In this document: positions 46,156 through 57,510 of the stretch, piece after piece
Position numbering within the stretch: position 1 is the first letter of the stretch
Layout: each line of letters starts with the position of its first letter
Assembly (NCBI RefSeq): GCF_000003855.2
Contig: NW_003101681.1
Span: 5,642,405 to 5,706,404, forward strand
DNA length: 64,000 bases
Direction: 5' to 3'
DNA from: Blastomyces gilchristii SLH14081
Lineage: Eukaryota > Ascomycota > Eurotiomycetes > Onygenales > Ajellomycetaceae
Translations under genes and position numbers: made by a program
The notes under the pieces: generated by a model
The model's input: only the letters and a program-made list of their open reading frames with translations
The model's database searches: none
What the model was told of the DNA's origin: nothing

Positions 46156-48020
46156 ATTCATATCTTATGAAAGTAAAGATATAAGATCTGAGTGAATTAT
46201 AATCATCTACAGCACTATCATCAGTATTGAAAAGAAAGAGACTTATAATTGAAAAGTCTTACAAAGTAAGAGAAATCATAGATACTTATAAATCAGATAA
46301 TCTCACTTATTCTAATCTCTTCACAATTATAAGAAAAGATTAAGAAGAAATGAAGAAATCAGATAAATATCATACTTCAATAAGTGATGAAACTGTAGCT
46401 GATCATATAATAACACACTGCAGATAGTAGATATAATACAGTAAAGAGCAGTCTCAGAGCAGCAGACTTATACATGAGTCAGATCACAGAAGAAAAAGAA
46501 ATTCAGAGTTGAATTCAACTGTTTACATCAGTTTAATCACAGAGACAACAGAGAATAAAGCATCTGAAACATTCACAGACATGTGAGATTAAGTCATCTC
46601 AATCTCTGAAGATGCTCAGAGATCAGACAAGGTTAGTTTCAATGAGCTGTTCACTGTAGTAGTCTGAGCAGGTGAAGAGAGACAGTATAATACATGAGAC
46701 AGAATCACAAGAGATGAAAGCTACTGAACTTAGTCACTGAATACTGTACTATATAGAGATTACATAAGAGTAGTGACTAGCAGACAAAGAAAAAGTGTAA
46801 GAGAAGAGAAGAGATAATGAATTAATCATCAATTATAAGAATTAACTGTAAAAGACAAATATTATCATACATCTCATTCATTTTCATATATTACATGTTT
46901 AATCTATTTTCAACACTACATCATCTGAAAAGAAAAATGTCAAAAACAAAGAAAATCTCAAAACTTGAGATCTGTAAGGAATTTGAGAGCTGCAAGCTGC
47001 TCTTATAACAATATTATATATATCTTCAATTTCTCTATCACTCTGTGTATAACATTAATATTGTTTATTACAAGATTGACTGAAATGTCAATATAGAAAT
47101 GTGTATGCATGTGTGTAGAAAAATTGAAGAAAAGTGCAGAATCTGCAGAATCAGAAGTCAAGACAGAGAAGATAGAAGTGAAAGAAATGAAAGAAGAAGA
47201 AGACACAGAATCAGATAAATAACAGCAGAAGTCACTCAGAGCTGAATACTTATAATCTGATATACACACAATCTTCTCTGTAGAAGAGAGAGAGAAAGCA
47301 CTGAGAGAAGCTTGAGAGTGAGAGAGAGTAGTCTCAGCAGTGTTATCATCTTCAATTAGAATAATCTCTGACACTGAAGCAACTAAGAATCATTGTTAGT
47401 GTATGAAAACTGCAAAATCAGAAATAAGAACAGTTACTGAATAAACATTCACTGATCTTAGAGTTGTATATATAATTACAACACACACAAGGCTTCTCAG
47501 AAAGAGAGAGAGAGACACAGAGAAATACAGAAAGCAGAATATAGTGTATAAACAGCTCATTCTTATAATAATATCTTAGACAAGACATACAAGTCTCATG
47601 TCTGTGAGTGTAAAAAAGTATGATATTCATGTTTTTATTTCTGAAAACACAGATATTCTTCACCTGTACTATGAAGTCAGATAATAAATATCAGAGAATA
47701 GACTGATATGAGTGAATCATTTTGAAGATATTCATTAGAGTAGATATATCTGTAATATTGAATTTAACAGTTATAAAAAGTTTCTTGATATTCATGAATA
47801 TCACAACTTTATATATAATAAAACTCATAACAATTTCTTCTAAGAACAGAAAAATCAGTGTCAGAAAGAAAAGATGAAAAAAGAAAAGACTTACAATCTT
47901 AACACTGTTGAGAAGAGAAGTGATTCTTCAGTATAAATGAATAATTATCTTATTATAAATACTTAAAATAAATGTAATAATTGATATTTATGATCAAGCT
48001 TCAGATAGTTGTGTTGTATA
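46156..48020. mobile_element. Unclassified 1.9 kb insertion in gypsy-A copy 3
   Basis: Absent from the otherwise collinear copy 1, where the pre-insertion site is at about 8064-8075. Flanking AATAAAT-plus-ATT text occurs on both sides (about 46146 and 48022), suggesting a 7-12 bp target duplication. No terminal inverted repeat, LTR or tail is evident. The only frame of note is at 47374-47003 on the minus strand. It could be a retrogene-like insertion or a non-autonomous DNA element. Confidence 0.55.
47003..47374 (-). CDS. Hypothetical 123-residue ORF in the unclassified insertion
   Basis: Not recognised. It is Ser-rich with an acidic N-terminus (MSEIILIEDDNTAETT), a long Ser/Phe region and a hydrophobic C-terminal third (INVIHRVIEKLKIYIILL). 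In strongly mutated DNA an open frame of this size poor in Trp, Gln and Arg codons can survive by chance, so coding status is doubtful. No neighbouring frame extends it. Confidence 0.25.
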   Translation of the reverse strand: MSEIILIEDDNTAETTLSHSQASLSAFSLSSTEKIVCISDYKYSALSDFCCYLSDSVSSSSFISFTSIFSVLTSDSADSALFFNFSTHMHTHFYIDISVNLVINNINVIHRVIEKLKIYIILL

Positions 48021-48073
48021 CAGTCTTTGTACAATAAATCATTTTAGAGATTGATAAGAAGAACAGAAGTATA

Positions 48074-48577
48074 TAGACTGACCAGCAGAATTATGAATTT
48101 CACACTTGATTCCATTTGATCTGGCCTCATACATTTCTTGGTGTGAATCCCGCTGGGACTAATCATTGAAAAAACATGCAAAGTGACTATATATCAGATC
48201 TCAAAATAGAACCATGACTTAGAAAAAATAAGAAAGTGGTTTCATTTGATCTTATTTAGTCCCATTCCTGGCATAAAGTCACTATTTTTAGACATTTTAA
48301 GGTTTTTTAGACTATTTTTAATTTTTTAAAAAGTAACGCTTTTTGGTAATGCTCAAATGAGATTTAAAGTCATTTAAAGCAATAAAAATAATTTAAATTG
48401 AGAAGTGGAAATCATGGTCTCATTTGAAAAATGTAATAAGAGTAGACAGTAAGTCTCACTGAAACAGTATGAGACTACTATCTAATGTTAAAACAGTGTA
48501 ATGAGATCAGTTGAATTGATAATGAGATCATCAAATATTCTGGTCCTGGTCTCAGACACGGTCACACGGTCAGTCTA
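48074..48577 (-). repeat. hAT-like MITE copy (504 bp)
   Basis: Inverted copy with TAGACTGACC and GGTCAGTCTA ends. The flanks GAAGTATA (48066-48073) and GAAGTGTA (48578-48585) form an 8-bp duplication with one transition. The uninterrupted site is visible in copy 1 near 8098. Confidence 0.92.
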
Positions 48578-48974
48578 GAAGTGTATGCACTGAGAAATAT
48601 AATTTATCAAGTCTACATAACATCTTCTTAAAATGAGAAGAGCTGATAATAAAAGCAGAGATAGCAGAGACAGAGAGAGCAGAAATAGTAGAAGTGAGAG
48701 TCATAAGAACAGAAGTAGCAGAAGCGGGAGAATCAGACACAGAAGTAAGAATAGAAGATTGAGAGAAGACAGCAGAGAAAGAAACAGAGAGAACAGAAGA
48801 AGACATGAGAGACTCAGTCACACATGATATGAACAATTTCTTCATTATCACATTCTTCAAGTTCTCAATCAATAATTCAATATTGAGATATTCACTGTTA
48901 TCTGCGGACACAGATCTGTCAATGTGTGAGAATTCTACATGAATAAAAACAAACATATCAGCATCTGTGTTCAT
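48578..48974 (-). pseudogene. Damaged homologue of the gypsy-A antisense ORF
   Basis: The minus-strand frame from 48974 corresponds to the ORF at 8525-8061: ADNSEYLNIELLIENLKNVIM aligns with the acidic region there, and SSSHFKKMLCRLDK with its C-terminal end. The N-terminal hydrophobic segment is displaced by a one-base length difference. The Pro/Ala repeat has become Ser/Thr-rich through transitions. The frame then runs into the MITE. It shows that the ORF belongs to the element rather than to one insertion. Confidence 0.4.
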
Positions 48975-49031
48975 GTAAAATCATGTCAGAAAACACAATC
49001 AGAAGCTCACTGAGAAGAACAATCACTTCAC

Positions 49032-51403
49032 CACGAACTCGCTCGATTTTTCGAATAAGAACCCGCCGATAGATCCATCGAAAAGCCCTCGATCATACAA
49101 GCATTTTGACCCCATTGCCGACTGCATACCCTGTGTGGTGGTGGAGTTATCCAGCCAAATGTGAACCAGACATTGTTCAAAACTCCTGTGTGAGATTATC
49201 CCCTGTTCTTCCCTATCACACCACAACCCCAGGCCAAATTGCCATACAAATTGTAAGATGAAGAGACCTAGTCATATACATCAATCTTCTCAATTTTGAA
49301 AGATTCCTGATCTGTAATTGTGAAGATATCTGAGAAGTGATCTCTGTGAAAACCCTGTTCATCTTTGATGTTTCAAAACATCAATGTCAAGTCTCATCCT
49401 TGTATCACTCTTCTCAATCTGGCTCATTCTCAGTAGAAAAATACAAAAAGATATCTCAGTAATAATATCAAGTATATAATTAACAGACATTTCTGAAGTA
49501 CAATCTCTGTGATCTGTGTTCAGTGTATCTAGACATTAATATTAAGTCTCACTCTCATATCACCTCTCTCAATCTGGCTCATTCTCAGCAGAATAATATA
49601 AAAAGATATCTTGACAACAGTATTCAATATATAATCAGTGAATAATGAGTCAACATAACAAGTCAATAATATGTTAACAACTATAAATTCAGTATATCTC
49701 AAGATCTGACTGAGTCTTTGATCTTTGCATAGTGAGATATATTAAATCTAGTTTTAATATCTCAATATTTAATAGATTCTGCAAGAGATTGAGAATAGCA
49801 ATACTAGATTTCTATTGAATTTAAGAATTAATTCTATATTAATATAATCATTGATAAAGTCTTCTATTTTAAGATATAAATAATCAGTTCCTCTACATCT
49901 CACTGATAATATTTATATTATTATATAGAAACAGACTTATATTCTCTATAATATCAAGACTCTGAAGAGAAAAAGTCTTGATAGAGAGTATATAGTAGTA
50001 TATATCTTAGCAGTTTCTATCTTATTCTTCTACAGCAGTTAATGTAAAAAAAAAAAAAAGATCTCAGAAATAGTTTTTTCCTTCTCTTGAAAAAGTAAGA
50101 TATTTTTCTCTAAGTTTTATACAATATTCTTATAAAGAATTAAAAATAGAGATGTTTTCTATCATAATTTCATATTCTTTTAAATAAGAATTACTTTTTC
50201 AGTGACTGAAGAGTTTTTATTAATACTTAATTCTTTTTTACACTCTTTATTAACTGATTTGAGTTGTATACTTGTTATGTGAGAAGAATTAGATGATTTA
50301 GAATAAAATTGAATAGTTTTAATCAATTTCTCTGCAAAAAATTGATTTATTTTTTATCAGTTTTTCTCTTAAAAACTGTTATATTATCTGATTTATAATT
50401 AATTGATATTATTCTTTTTCTCACTGTATCTTAAGAAAGAGATTATAAAGATTGTATTAATTTATCTCAAAAATTAATTTTAGTTTATTAGATTCTCTTT
50501 AAAAATCTAATCTAGTTACTGCACTAGTGTGAAAAAAAATCAGGTGTTTTATATATAGAAGTCTTTTATTCTTCTTTTAAAACAGTCTGATCAACTTTTC
50601 AATTGAAAACAGACTTAGAAATCTCTTAATTGAAACTGTCTGATCAACTTTTCAATTCAAAAGACTTTAATAAATATCTCAATTAAATCAGTCTGATCAA
50701 CTTTTCATTGAGTAAGAACAATGAGTTCAAAAATACACTTAGTTAATGTAGAAAAGATGCTTTCTCAAATACTATTTCTGAGATTGAATTCTGAAGAGAG
50801 AAAGAAAGAAGAAATAGAGAAACAACAAGTTCTTGAAATACAGAAACTTGAAAAAGTAAGTAAAATTCTTGAAAAGCAGTATCTGAGTGAGATAAATGAA
50901 GAAGTTCTGTTAATTCTTCCTACTCAGGCTAGACAACTACAGAAAGTGATTAATGTTCAAACTTGGAATTTCAAATACAGTTCTAAACACTTTGAAAATT
51001 TCTAATATAATCACTGACTCTTCAGTTTGCTCTTCTTTCTTTTCTACTTCTTCTTCTTCTTCTTCTTTAAATCAGAAGAAAATATATGCTTAAGCAGCTG
51101 AATCTGCTATCTCTAAACCTACTGTCGCTAAATCTGCTGTCTCAAAATCTGCTTAAAATTCTGAGAAAACTGAGAAGAATACTGCTCATACTTCTATTGA
51201 TAGAAGAGTGAAGAAAGAAATGCAAAAAAAGAAAAATCTTTAAATCTTCAGAAATAGAAGACTTATTCTTAAAGTCTCAAATCAGAACATCTTGCAGAGA
51301 AATAAGCTAAACTCAAATCTTATTTTCAGAATTAGAAATGAAATCAATCAGCAGTTCTTTTCTCAGTTAATGACTGATAGTAAAGTTCAAAAACCAGTTA
51401 TAG
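49032..51403 (+). mobile_element. LINE-7: full 5' end and ORF1 start, cut by gypsy-B
   Basis: It starts CACGAACTCGCTCG like LINE-2 at 18098, here inside the gypsy-A 3' region. The 5' UTR is 49032-50720 with GC-rich first 200 bases, 155-bp repeats at 49378 and 49533 and an A-tract at about 50046. ORF1 opens at 50721 and reads 94 codons without a stop (a Glu/Lys-rich probable coiled coil), then is broken. Gypsy-B starts at 51404 in the middle of ORF1 (left flank TATAG). Confidence 0.9.
50721..51403 (+). pseudogene. LINE-7 ORF1, N-terminal half
   Basis: Opens with MSSKIHLVNVEKMLS. The first 94 residues are helical and charged (ERKKEEIEKQQVLEIQKLEKVSK), consistent with the oligomerisation part of a LINE ORF1 protein. 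A stop at 51003 and later damage end the frame. The zinc-knuckle half is cut off by the gypsy-B insertion. Confidence 0.75.
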
Positions 51404-51723
51404 TGTGACGGGCTGCGCCCGATCAATTATATAGACTATTTCATTACACTTCACAGATTTCTATCACTCTGATTCTCAGTTGCTGATTCTCAGCTGAAAA
51501 TCTACAGAATTTCTATTCTTCCGCCCTGAAGCTTCATTATGTATGAAAACCTCTATTCTTTCACCTCGAAGTTCCACTGTGTATGCCATCATGTACATGT
51601 ATAAATATTCACTTTAATCACTGATTCTCACACTTTCTCTTTCTTTTCTTCTCTAATGTTTTTCACTTTGTTATATAAGATCTATCAATATCATACTGAT
51701 CTATTCAGTGTAGGTTTCTTACA
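51404..51723 (+). repeat. LTR-B, 5' LTR (320 bp long form)
   Basis: It runs from TGTGACGGGCTGCGCCCG to TTTCTTACA. It contains the 45-bp tandem duplication (TATTCTTYCRCC...GAAG twice at about 51511-51575) also found at 6758 but not at 15839. Confidence 0.9.
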
Positions 51724-52308
51724 CTTGAAAAACATTCATTATCGTCTTATTAGAAATGATTATTCATATTCATCATCTTCTTATTAGAAATGATTACTTA
51801 CTGAGATATCTGAATGCATAACAATGTGTAAGAAATAGAGAAACAGTCAAACAGTTAAGCAGACACTAAGTTCTCAGATAGATGCTTGCTCATCAGTCAC
51901 TCTGACCTTATAACAAGATCTTACACAGAGAGTAAGATCTTATAAGAGAATGTCAGTGAAAGACCTGAGAGTTCTGACATCTCAGATGTATGAGATATTC
52001 ATATAATTACACTTTCATAGATATCACATATCTGATGATTGATAAAATCATGTCTAATAATAATATGAGAAAACTCTTAAACATGAGTATAAATGTAATA
52101 TCACAGTAGCTCTGAGCAATGTTGAAATTATAACAGCAACAGATAGCTGATATGCATACAACTTAACAACTTCAATATGAGGAAATTCAATGATTAACTT
52201 AATAAGAAACTCATGCAATTTCAACATCTACAGAAGCAAATACAAAAGTACTGAAAGAATACTTAGATGCTTCTGCATATTTCAATACTTCTGATCTCAC
52301 TCTCTACT

Positions 52309-53376
52309 TTTTATTATTATTATTCTTCAATTAAAGATGTATGCAGTCAGAGACTATGACATCTATCTGAGAATTTTTAATTCTCAGAGTGTTTCCTATA
52401 TCTATAGAGTCAACTATTATACACTTATCAATTTCAGATATACAAAATCAGAAAATTTCAGCTCAGAATATAAAAACTGTTTATAAATTACAGTATTTTA
52501 ACATCTTCTAATACTTTGAAATCATTTGAAAATATCATGATAAAGGAAAAGAGAACATAGTCTTAAAGATAGACATATTAAATAGATAGATAGAAAAGAA
52601 CAGAAAGAAATAAGTACAGTAAAGAGAGCTATAGAATAAGATCTCTGCAGTTTACACCTTAAGTTATATACATATTTTAACACTCTATATAACTGACTGC
52701 TGTCTCTGTTCTCTCAGGCCTGCTTCAGAGATTATCATTCTCTCTAAAGAGTCATCACTCAGCTAGCTTCTGTAACTAGCTTACTCATAAGTGAGATTCT
52801 CACTAAGAATAACATCAGAGCTACTTAATTCTAGTTAAGTCTCTAATCTTCCAGCTATCAATCTCAGCATTTCTGTCTATCAATTGACTGTCACAGTCTT
52901 GCTTACACTAATCATCTATTAAAAGTGTCTAGGTCTTGTCTCACCTAGGTTCTTGCTAGACTTAGAGTGTTCTAATCAGATAGTTTTTAAATCTCATTCC
53001 TCAGAAGTGAGTGTCTAGAGTGAGAGAGATAAGACCTGATCAGTTAAGCTTGATAATGATTCACTATTCTGCAGATATTCTAGATCTTAATCACTCTAGT
53101 ACTAATCTAACTTGAAGCATCTGAAGAACTGTTAATTCTAAGATCAGTGAGAATTAGTGCCTGGGAACTCTCAGAATGAATATCTTAAGCTTGATAATGA
53201 TTTACTATAGTGCACCTGGAGGTCTCTGATACTGTTTTATAACTTAACAGTGAAAGCTGTGGTTAAGATGGCCCTTGCAGGGTTTGAACCTGCCCCCTCT
53301 TGGCATTCATTCCCCGGGGGGAAGGCCGTTAATTGGGGCTTCATGGTAGCGTAGTTAACTACTACGCCACCGGGCC
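52309..53376 (-). mobile_element. Chimeric retroposon: tRNA-like head, unique body, LINE 3' tail (1068 bp)
   Basis: Read on the minus strand: a tRNA-like head (53376-53269), a body of about 640 bp (53268-52634), then about 325 bp identical in layout to the LINE 3' UTR including the stem-loop (about 52370-52390) and (AAT)n tail (52309-52325). Perfect 14-bp target duplications TCTCACTCTCTACT at 52295-52308 and 53377-53390 prove that the three parts inserted as one unit into gypsy-B gag. The homologous empty site is at about 16645. The body-LINE junction at about 52629 has a CTATA microhomology. Confidence 0.92.
53269..53376 (-). promoter_or_regulatory. tRNA-like head with Pol III A and B boxes
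   Basis: On the minus strand: acceptor GGCCC pairs with GGGCC (5 of 7 positions), D-stem GCGT/ACGC, A box TGGCGTAGTAG (53369-53359), T-arm GCAGG-TTCAAAC-CCTGC with B box GGTTCAAACC (53290-53281), and an A at the discriminator position. Between D and T arms there are about 60 bases with a TTCCCC/GGGGAA hairpin and no clean anticodon arm. It shares CCCGGTGGC at the start with the SINE at 12195. It is a tRNA derivative, though a real intron-containing tRNA gene is not fully excluded. Confidence 0.72.
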
Positions 53377-54372
53377 TCTCACTCTCTACTCATCATGGAG
53401 AATGAAAATGCTTATGAAACTGAGTGTAGATACAGATATCATTGATTCACTAATCAATTAAAATTGATATATCAATGAATAATTGAGAAATCATGTGAAA
53501 CAGAAGTTTCATTCATGAATGAAAGCATGTGAATCAGTATTGTGAATATCTAACAACATTATCAAATATCTTGATATTCTGTTTCAAGACACTGCTATGT
53601 AACAGAAAGTATTAGATTGATTACAGAGTATCTGACAGAGAAATACTTCTCTTATAACATTCATCTCTGACTTCAATATCAAGATTCTAGAAGTAGATGA
53701 TTAATCTTGAGAGAATTGAATGAAAATTAGCATGCTTAAGAAGATATTAACTTTTAAACTCTTACAGGCTCTTGTAAGTGTAGATAAAGACCAGACTTAT
53801 GAAGATTTCTGTATATATCTCTGTATATTGAATGATTATCTTATCAAGCTCAAGAGTATGCAGAACAGTGACAGAAGATGTTACACTTATACATCTATAC
53901 TGAGAAATAACTCAGTCACTTATACATCTGTGCTGAGAAATGACAACAATGATACAGATGTCATGAATTGAGTAGACTCAAATATCTATACATAAGTAAG
54001 AGTCTCTGTCATTTGAACAGACTTCTGAGTGTCTGAGATCACTTCTGAAGAAGTCACTGATCAATGTTAATAAGAAGTGTGTATTAACTGTAACTGATCA
54101 GAACACATTGCTTTCAACTACTGATCAGTCTACATATCTTCTCACTCAAGAAATGAATCAGTATCTGTCTGTGTCAATCATATTGCAGTGAAGAAAGATT
54201 CAGAAGATAATTATAAGAATACTCTGATACAATAGAGAAAAGATTAGCCTCTGTTCAAATTTATAAACAGAAGCTTGAAGAGATCAGACAACAACAATTT
54301 GAAGAGAAAATAACAATAAATGCAATTCTTGTATCTACTGTAGTTGATAACATGTATAATATAAAAGTCATG

Positions 54373-55299
54373 ATTAGACTGACTATGTGACTGTGTCTGA
54401 GACTAGAATCAAACTTTACAGTTATTATGTTATTTAAAGGCATTACTTCTGATCATGATTTGTGTTCATTACATTGATCTCAAATCATATTATTTCAAAT
54501 ATTAAAGGTTTCAGATTTACTTTTCAAATAAAAATCTTGTCTCAGATAAAGAATATATTTGAATTCTTAGTTATATTTTCATTCTGATTTCATTATTAAG
54601 AATAATATTAAATGAGATTATAAAATCATTTCTCACTTACATAATATTATAACATAGTACTCATTTGTTGAAAATTTAATAGAGAGTATTATCAAATATC
54701 ATTACTTTTCTAAACACAGATTATAATTCATATAATTTTAATTATAAAAAAAATATAAAATACAAAAAAAAATAAAAAAACAAAAAATAAAATAAAAACA
54801 AGAAAATAAAAAAAAAAGAAAAAGAAAAAAAAATAAAAGAAAAAGAAAAAAATAAAAAATAAAAATAAAAAAAAATCAAGATTGCAGAGCTACAGTATTT
54901 TTAAAATACTTACTTCTCAGAGTCTTTATAATATTCATTATCAATTATGTATTTCTCATAGTAAGAGTAACACAGCTGCAATAAGTCATTATCTTAATAT
55001 TATCTAATAAATAATCAGTATAAATCTGTATAAATATGAATAATTAGAAATCATACACTTAAAAAGTGTAGTCAGAGTGAACTCTGCTGTCACTTGAATG
55101 ATATTAAGAACAGAATACTGAAATTGATGATTTCTCTCATTAATTTCACAGACAAGATGTATGAAGATAATCTTGAGAAATATAAGATTCTCTGACTTCT
55201 GATAAAAACAGATCTCACAGAGAGACTCTATTTTCATAATATCAGAGACTGAGTGTTATCAAAAAGTGTTACTTTCATATAATATATATACACTTACTG
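54373..55299 (+). mobile_element. Long hAT-like element sharing only its end with the MITE
   Basis: It starts TAGACTGACTATGTGACTG at 54373 inside gypsy-B protease (left flank GTCATGAT). The first 32 bp match the MITE, then the sequences differ apart from a short TATCAAAAAGTGTTACTTTC block at 55258-55277. The right end is hidden because gypsy-A copy 4 inserts at 55300. Part of it is an A-rich tract. No transposase frame is visible in the 927 bp present. Confidence 0.62.
54747..54875. repeat. A-rich low-complexity tract
   Basis: About 130 bases of A with scattered T, G and C, arranged like an expanded, interrupted poly-A. It could be a slippage product within the hAT-like element. Confidence 0.85.
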
Positions 55300-55465
55300 T
55301 GTGGTTCGGAAGAACGTACGACTGTCGGATAATAACGCGGCCGCTTCCGAACTTGCTTACAAATGTAAAGGGGCCATAGCACCCACTAATTAATTTAGTG
55401 TATAATATATAAGAAGCTGGCGTACACCTGTAATCGTATACTGAGTAAGCAACCTTTGAATGACA
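55300..55465 (+). repeat. LTR-A, 5' LTR of gypsy-A copy 4 (166 bp)
   Basis: It runs from TGTGGTTCGGAAGAACG to TTTGAATGACA. It keeps GCGGCCGC and other CpG sites. TGATAGCATGTCT follows two bases later, the presumed primer-binding site with one G-to-A change. Confidence 0.9.
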
Positions 55466-55473
55466 TCTGATAG

Positions 55474-57510
55474 CATGTCTAAAAACTGGTGAGAAGCGCA
55501 GACTTCTTCAGAGCGTGATAATTCCATCTACAAAGTGATTCATAGTTATCATGTCAGTGTGGTTCTAGAACATCTCAAAAGATAGTGTACAAAGAGCAGT
55601 GAGTGAAAGAGCATCTGATTGATACTGCTTTGCTTATTGAGGAAAAACTCCACACTCAGGCAAATGCCACATACAATACGCGAACAGATGAGGTGTGAGA
55701 AAGAGAATGAGAGTGATGAACCAGATTCAAAGAAGTTCACTTCCTACTCAAAAGAAGAATAAAAAAGAAGAGAGGTGACCATTATCAGAGTTGTACAATG
55801 ACAACAGAAATTATATAATGATATGATGATATAATAATATAGTGATATAATGATATAGTGATATAATAATAGATATTATACAATTAATAAGAAATCACTG
55901 AAATGAATATCTTTTCTAGTCAATACAAATAACATTCTTCTCTGCTATCTGAACTAAAAGATATACAGAATCTCTCAGAGGATTTACTTAAAGCAGTAAA
56001 AAAAGCAGCTGAAATCACTGAACTGAAATCAAAGCTTCATACACATATGAGAATTCTAAACAAGATTGAGGCCTTGTGTACACAGTGGCAGGCTGAGGCA
56101 GAAGTCAAATAACAATTGACATTTATAGCAGATTAAGTATTTACTATGAAGAGCTTCACTGATGCAATCATCATCATCAATAAGAATAGAGAAAATCAGG
56201 TCTTAAACCTGCAGTGAGAGATTAAATGTTTACATAGATAGATAACTACACTGAATCTGAAGATCTCATTACAATCATTCATAATCTCTTCAGAAGTATA
56301 CACATTATCAGAGATCACTGCACAGAATGAGAATCTGAGTATGAAATATATTAAGTCAGAAGATCTGCTGAAGTTATTAAGCTTCAATAATAACTGAAAA
56401 AATGATGTTGTAATCAGCTGATTAAGTCAGATGCAATTATATTATCAGATTGAATACAAACTTACAGATAAATAGTTAACAGAATTTTAATAAGTCTTAA
56501 GATCTGTCACATTTCTATACAGAAAAGTGAAGTCATTATAAATGACTGATGAAAAGATGAATCTCACAGATCTGAAGTGATATTCATTCTTATAAATATG
56601 AAATGAGTTTTCTAAATAAATCTTGCATAACTTTGAGAAAGTGAATATATAAGATAAGTGTTATAAACACTTCACTGAGTGTAGATAAGTGAGTGATCTT
56701 ATATCATACTTTACATACTTCAGCTTACACTATCTTGCATTGAATGAAGAGCTTTCAACATCTTTCTATTTACAGATCTTCATTCATGATCTTACATCTG
56801 AGTTAAGAGTGAAATAAAAATGCTTAATCTTATAATCAGATATGATGAAAGAAGTGTACAATATTCTTATTATACAGAAATAAGTGAGTTAATTATAATA
56901 GAAAATACTGCAATTGAGTATATCTCAGCAGAGAACAGATAATCAGACTTCTATAACACAAGTCATATATCTGAATGTGATGAATCTAGATCTGAATGTC
57001 ATTGCTAAAGTGCTGAATTCTCTGAAAAAGGGATTTTCTGAATAAAAATCTAGATATTATGAGCATTGAGCTTGCTTCAACTGTGAATGTTAAAATCATG
57101 ATATAAAAGATTATATATAGTGTGCACAGTCAAGAGAAGTAAGAGAGTTAAAAAACTAGTAGAATCAGTGAGCTTGAAGACACTTGCTGATATTCTATGA
57201 AAAGTTTTCAAAGTGAAAGAGATGTCTGTGTTAGAAGAGTCTCTGAATTCTACAAATATCAAGAGAAAGTAGACTTCTGACTGAGAAGTAAATGAGAATG
57301 AAGCAGATGCTCATCTCAATGCCTTGAGACCTGAAATATTAATATATAAGAGGCACTTGAATAAGAATCAAGAGATGGCTGCAAAAGTGTTAGCAGATAC
57401 AGAAGCTTCTATACAATATATTGACAATTATATGATCTGAAGACTGAAAGAGGTTCACTGAGTGAAGAATTCTCAATATATAAGATTATCTGATAACTGA
57501 TACTTGATAT
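55474..57510 (+). pseudogene. Gypsy-A gag and protease, decayed (copy 4)
   Basis: The ATG at 55474 starts the same frame as copy 2. The knuckle at about 57073-57114 reads CFNCEC*NHDIKDY, where the last Cys has become Tyr. The protease site ADTEAS follows at about 57392-57409. A short (ATATAGTG)-like repeat (GATATAATGATATAGT units) lies at about 55815-55870. Stops are mostly TGA. Confidence 0.82.

Larger units (their letters stand above)
45849..49031 (+). mobile_element. Gypsy-A copy 3, 3' remnant, split by an unclassified insertion and a MITE
   Basis: Three pieces, 45849-46155, 48021-48073 and 48578-49031, align in order with 7780-8545 of copy 1. The first covers the integrase C-terminal domain (LGTYALEEPEG region damaged near 46100), and the last covers the extra 3' region. 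LINE-7 starts at 49032 and hides the LTR. Compared with copy 1 almost every CpG and most CC/GG sites are changed here. Confidence 0.82.
51404..54372 (+). mobile_element. Gypsy-B copy, 5' part: LTR, gag, protease start; carries a tRNA-body-LINE chimera
   Basis: LTR-B at 51404-51723, then leader, gag and the beginning of protease, ending at a long hAT-like element at 54373. Collinear with 15839-17660. The chimera at 52309-53376 splits gag. Confidence 0.88.
51724..54372 (+). pseudogene. Gypsy-B gag and protease, split and decayed (second copy)
   Basis: The leader and gag start at 51724-52308, and gag resumes at 53391. The readable block 53720-53971 covers LKKILTFKLLQALVSVDKDQTYEDFC, the conserved gag core, with fewer stops than the first copy and a small local duplication of the TYTSxLRNN segment (about 53882-53940). 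Near 54330 the protease start (STVVDNMYNIKVMI) begins, and the frame is cut by the hAT-like element. Confidence 0.8.

Noticed and set aside
47418..47663. 81-codon minus-strand ORF in the unclassified insertion
   Set aside because: Cys- and Ser-rich but without motif, homologue in the window or consistent composition; likely chance in AT-rich DNA.
48633..48827. Arg/Ser-rich plus-strand ORF resembling an SR protein
   Set aside because: It is the damaged copy of the GC-rich repeat region of gypsy-A; its RS-like composition follows from the repeat and transitions.
53269..53376. Functional tRNA gene
   Set aside because: A and B boxes and T-arm are good, but no clean anticodon arm forms, the acceptor stem has two mismatches, and the segment lies inside a target duplication together with body and LINE tail.
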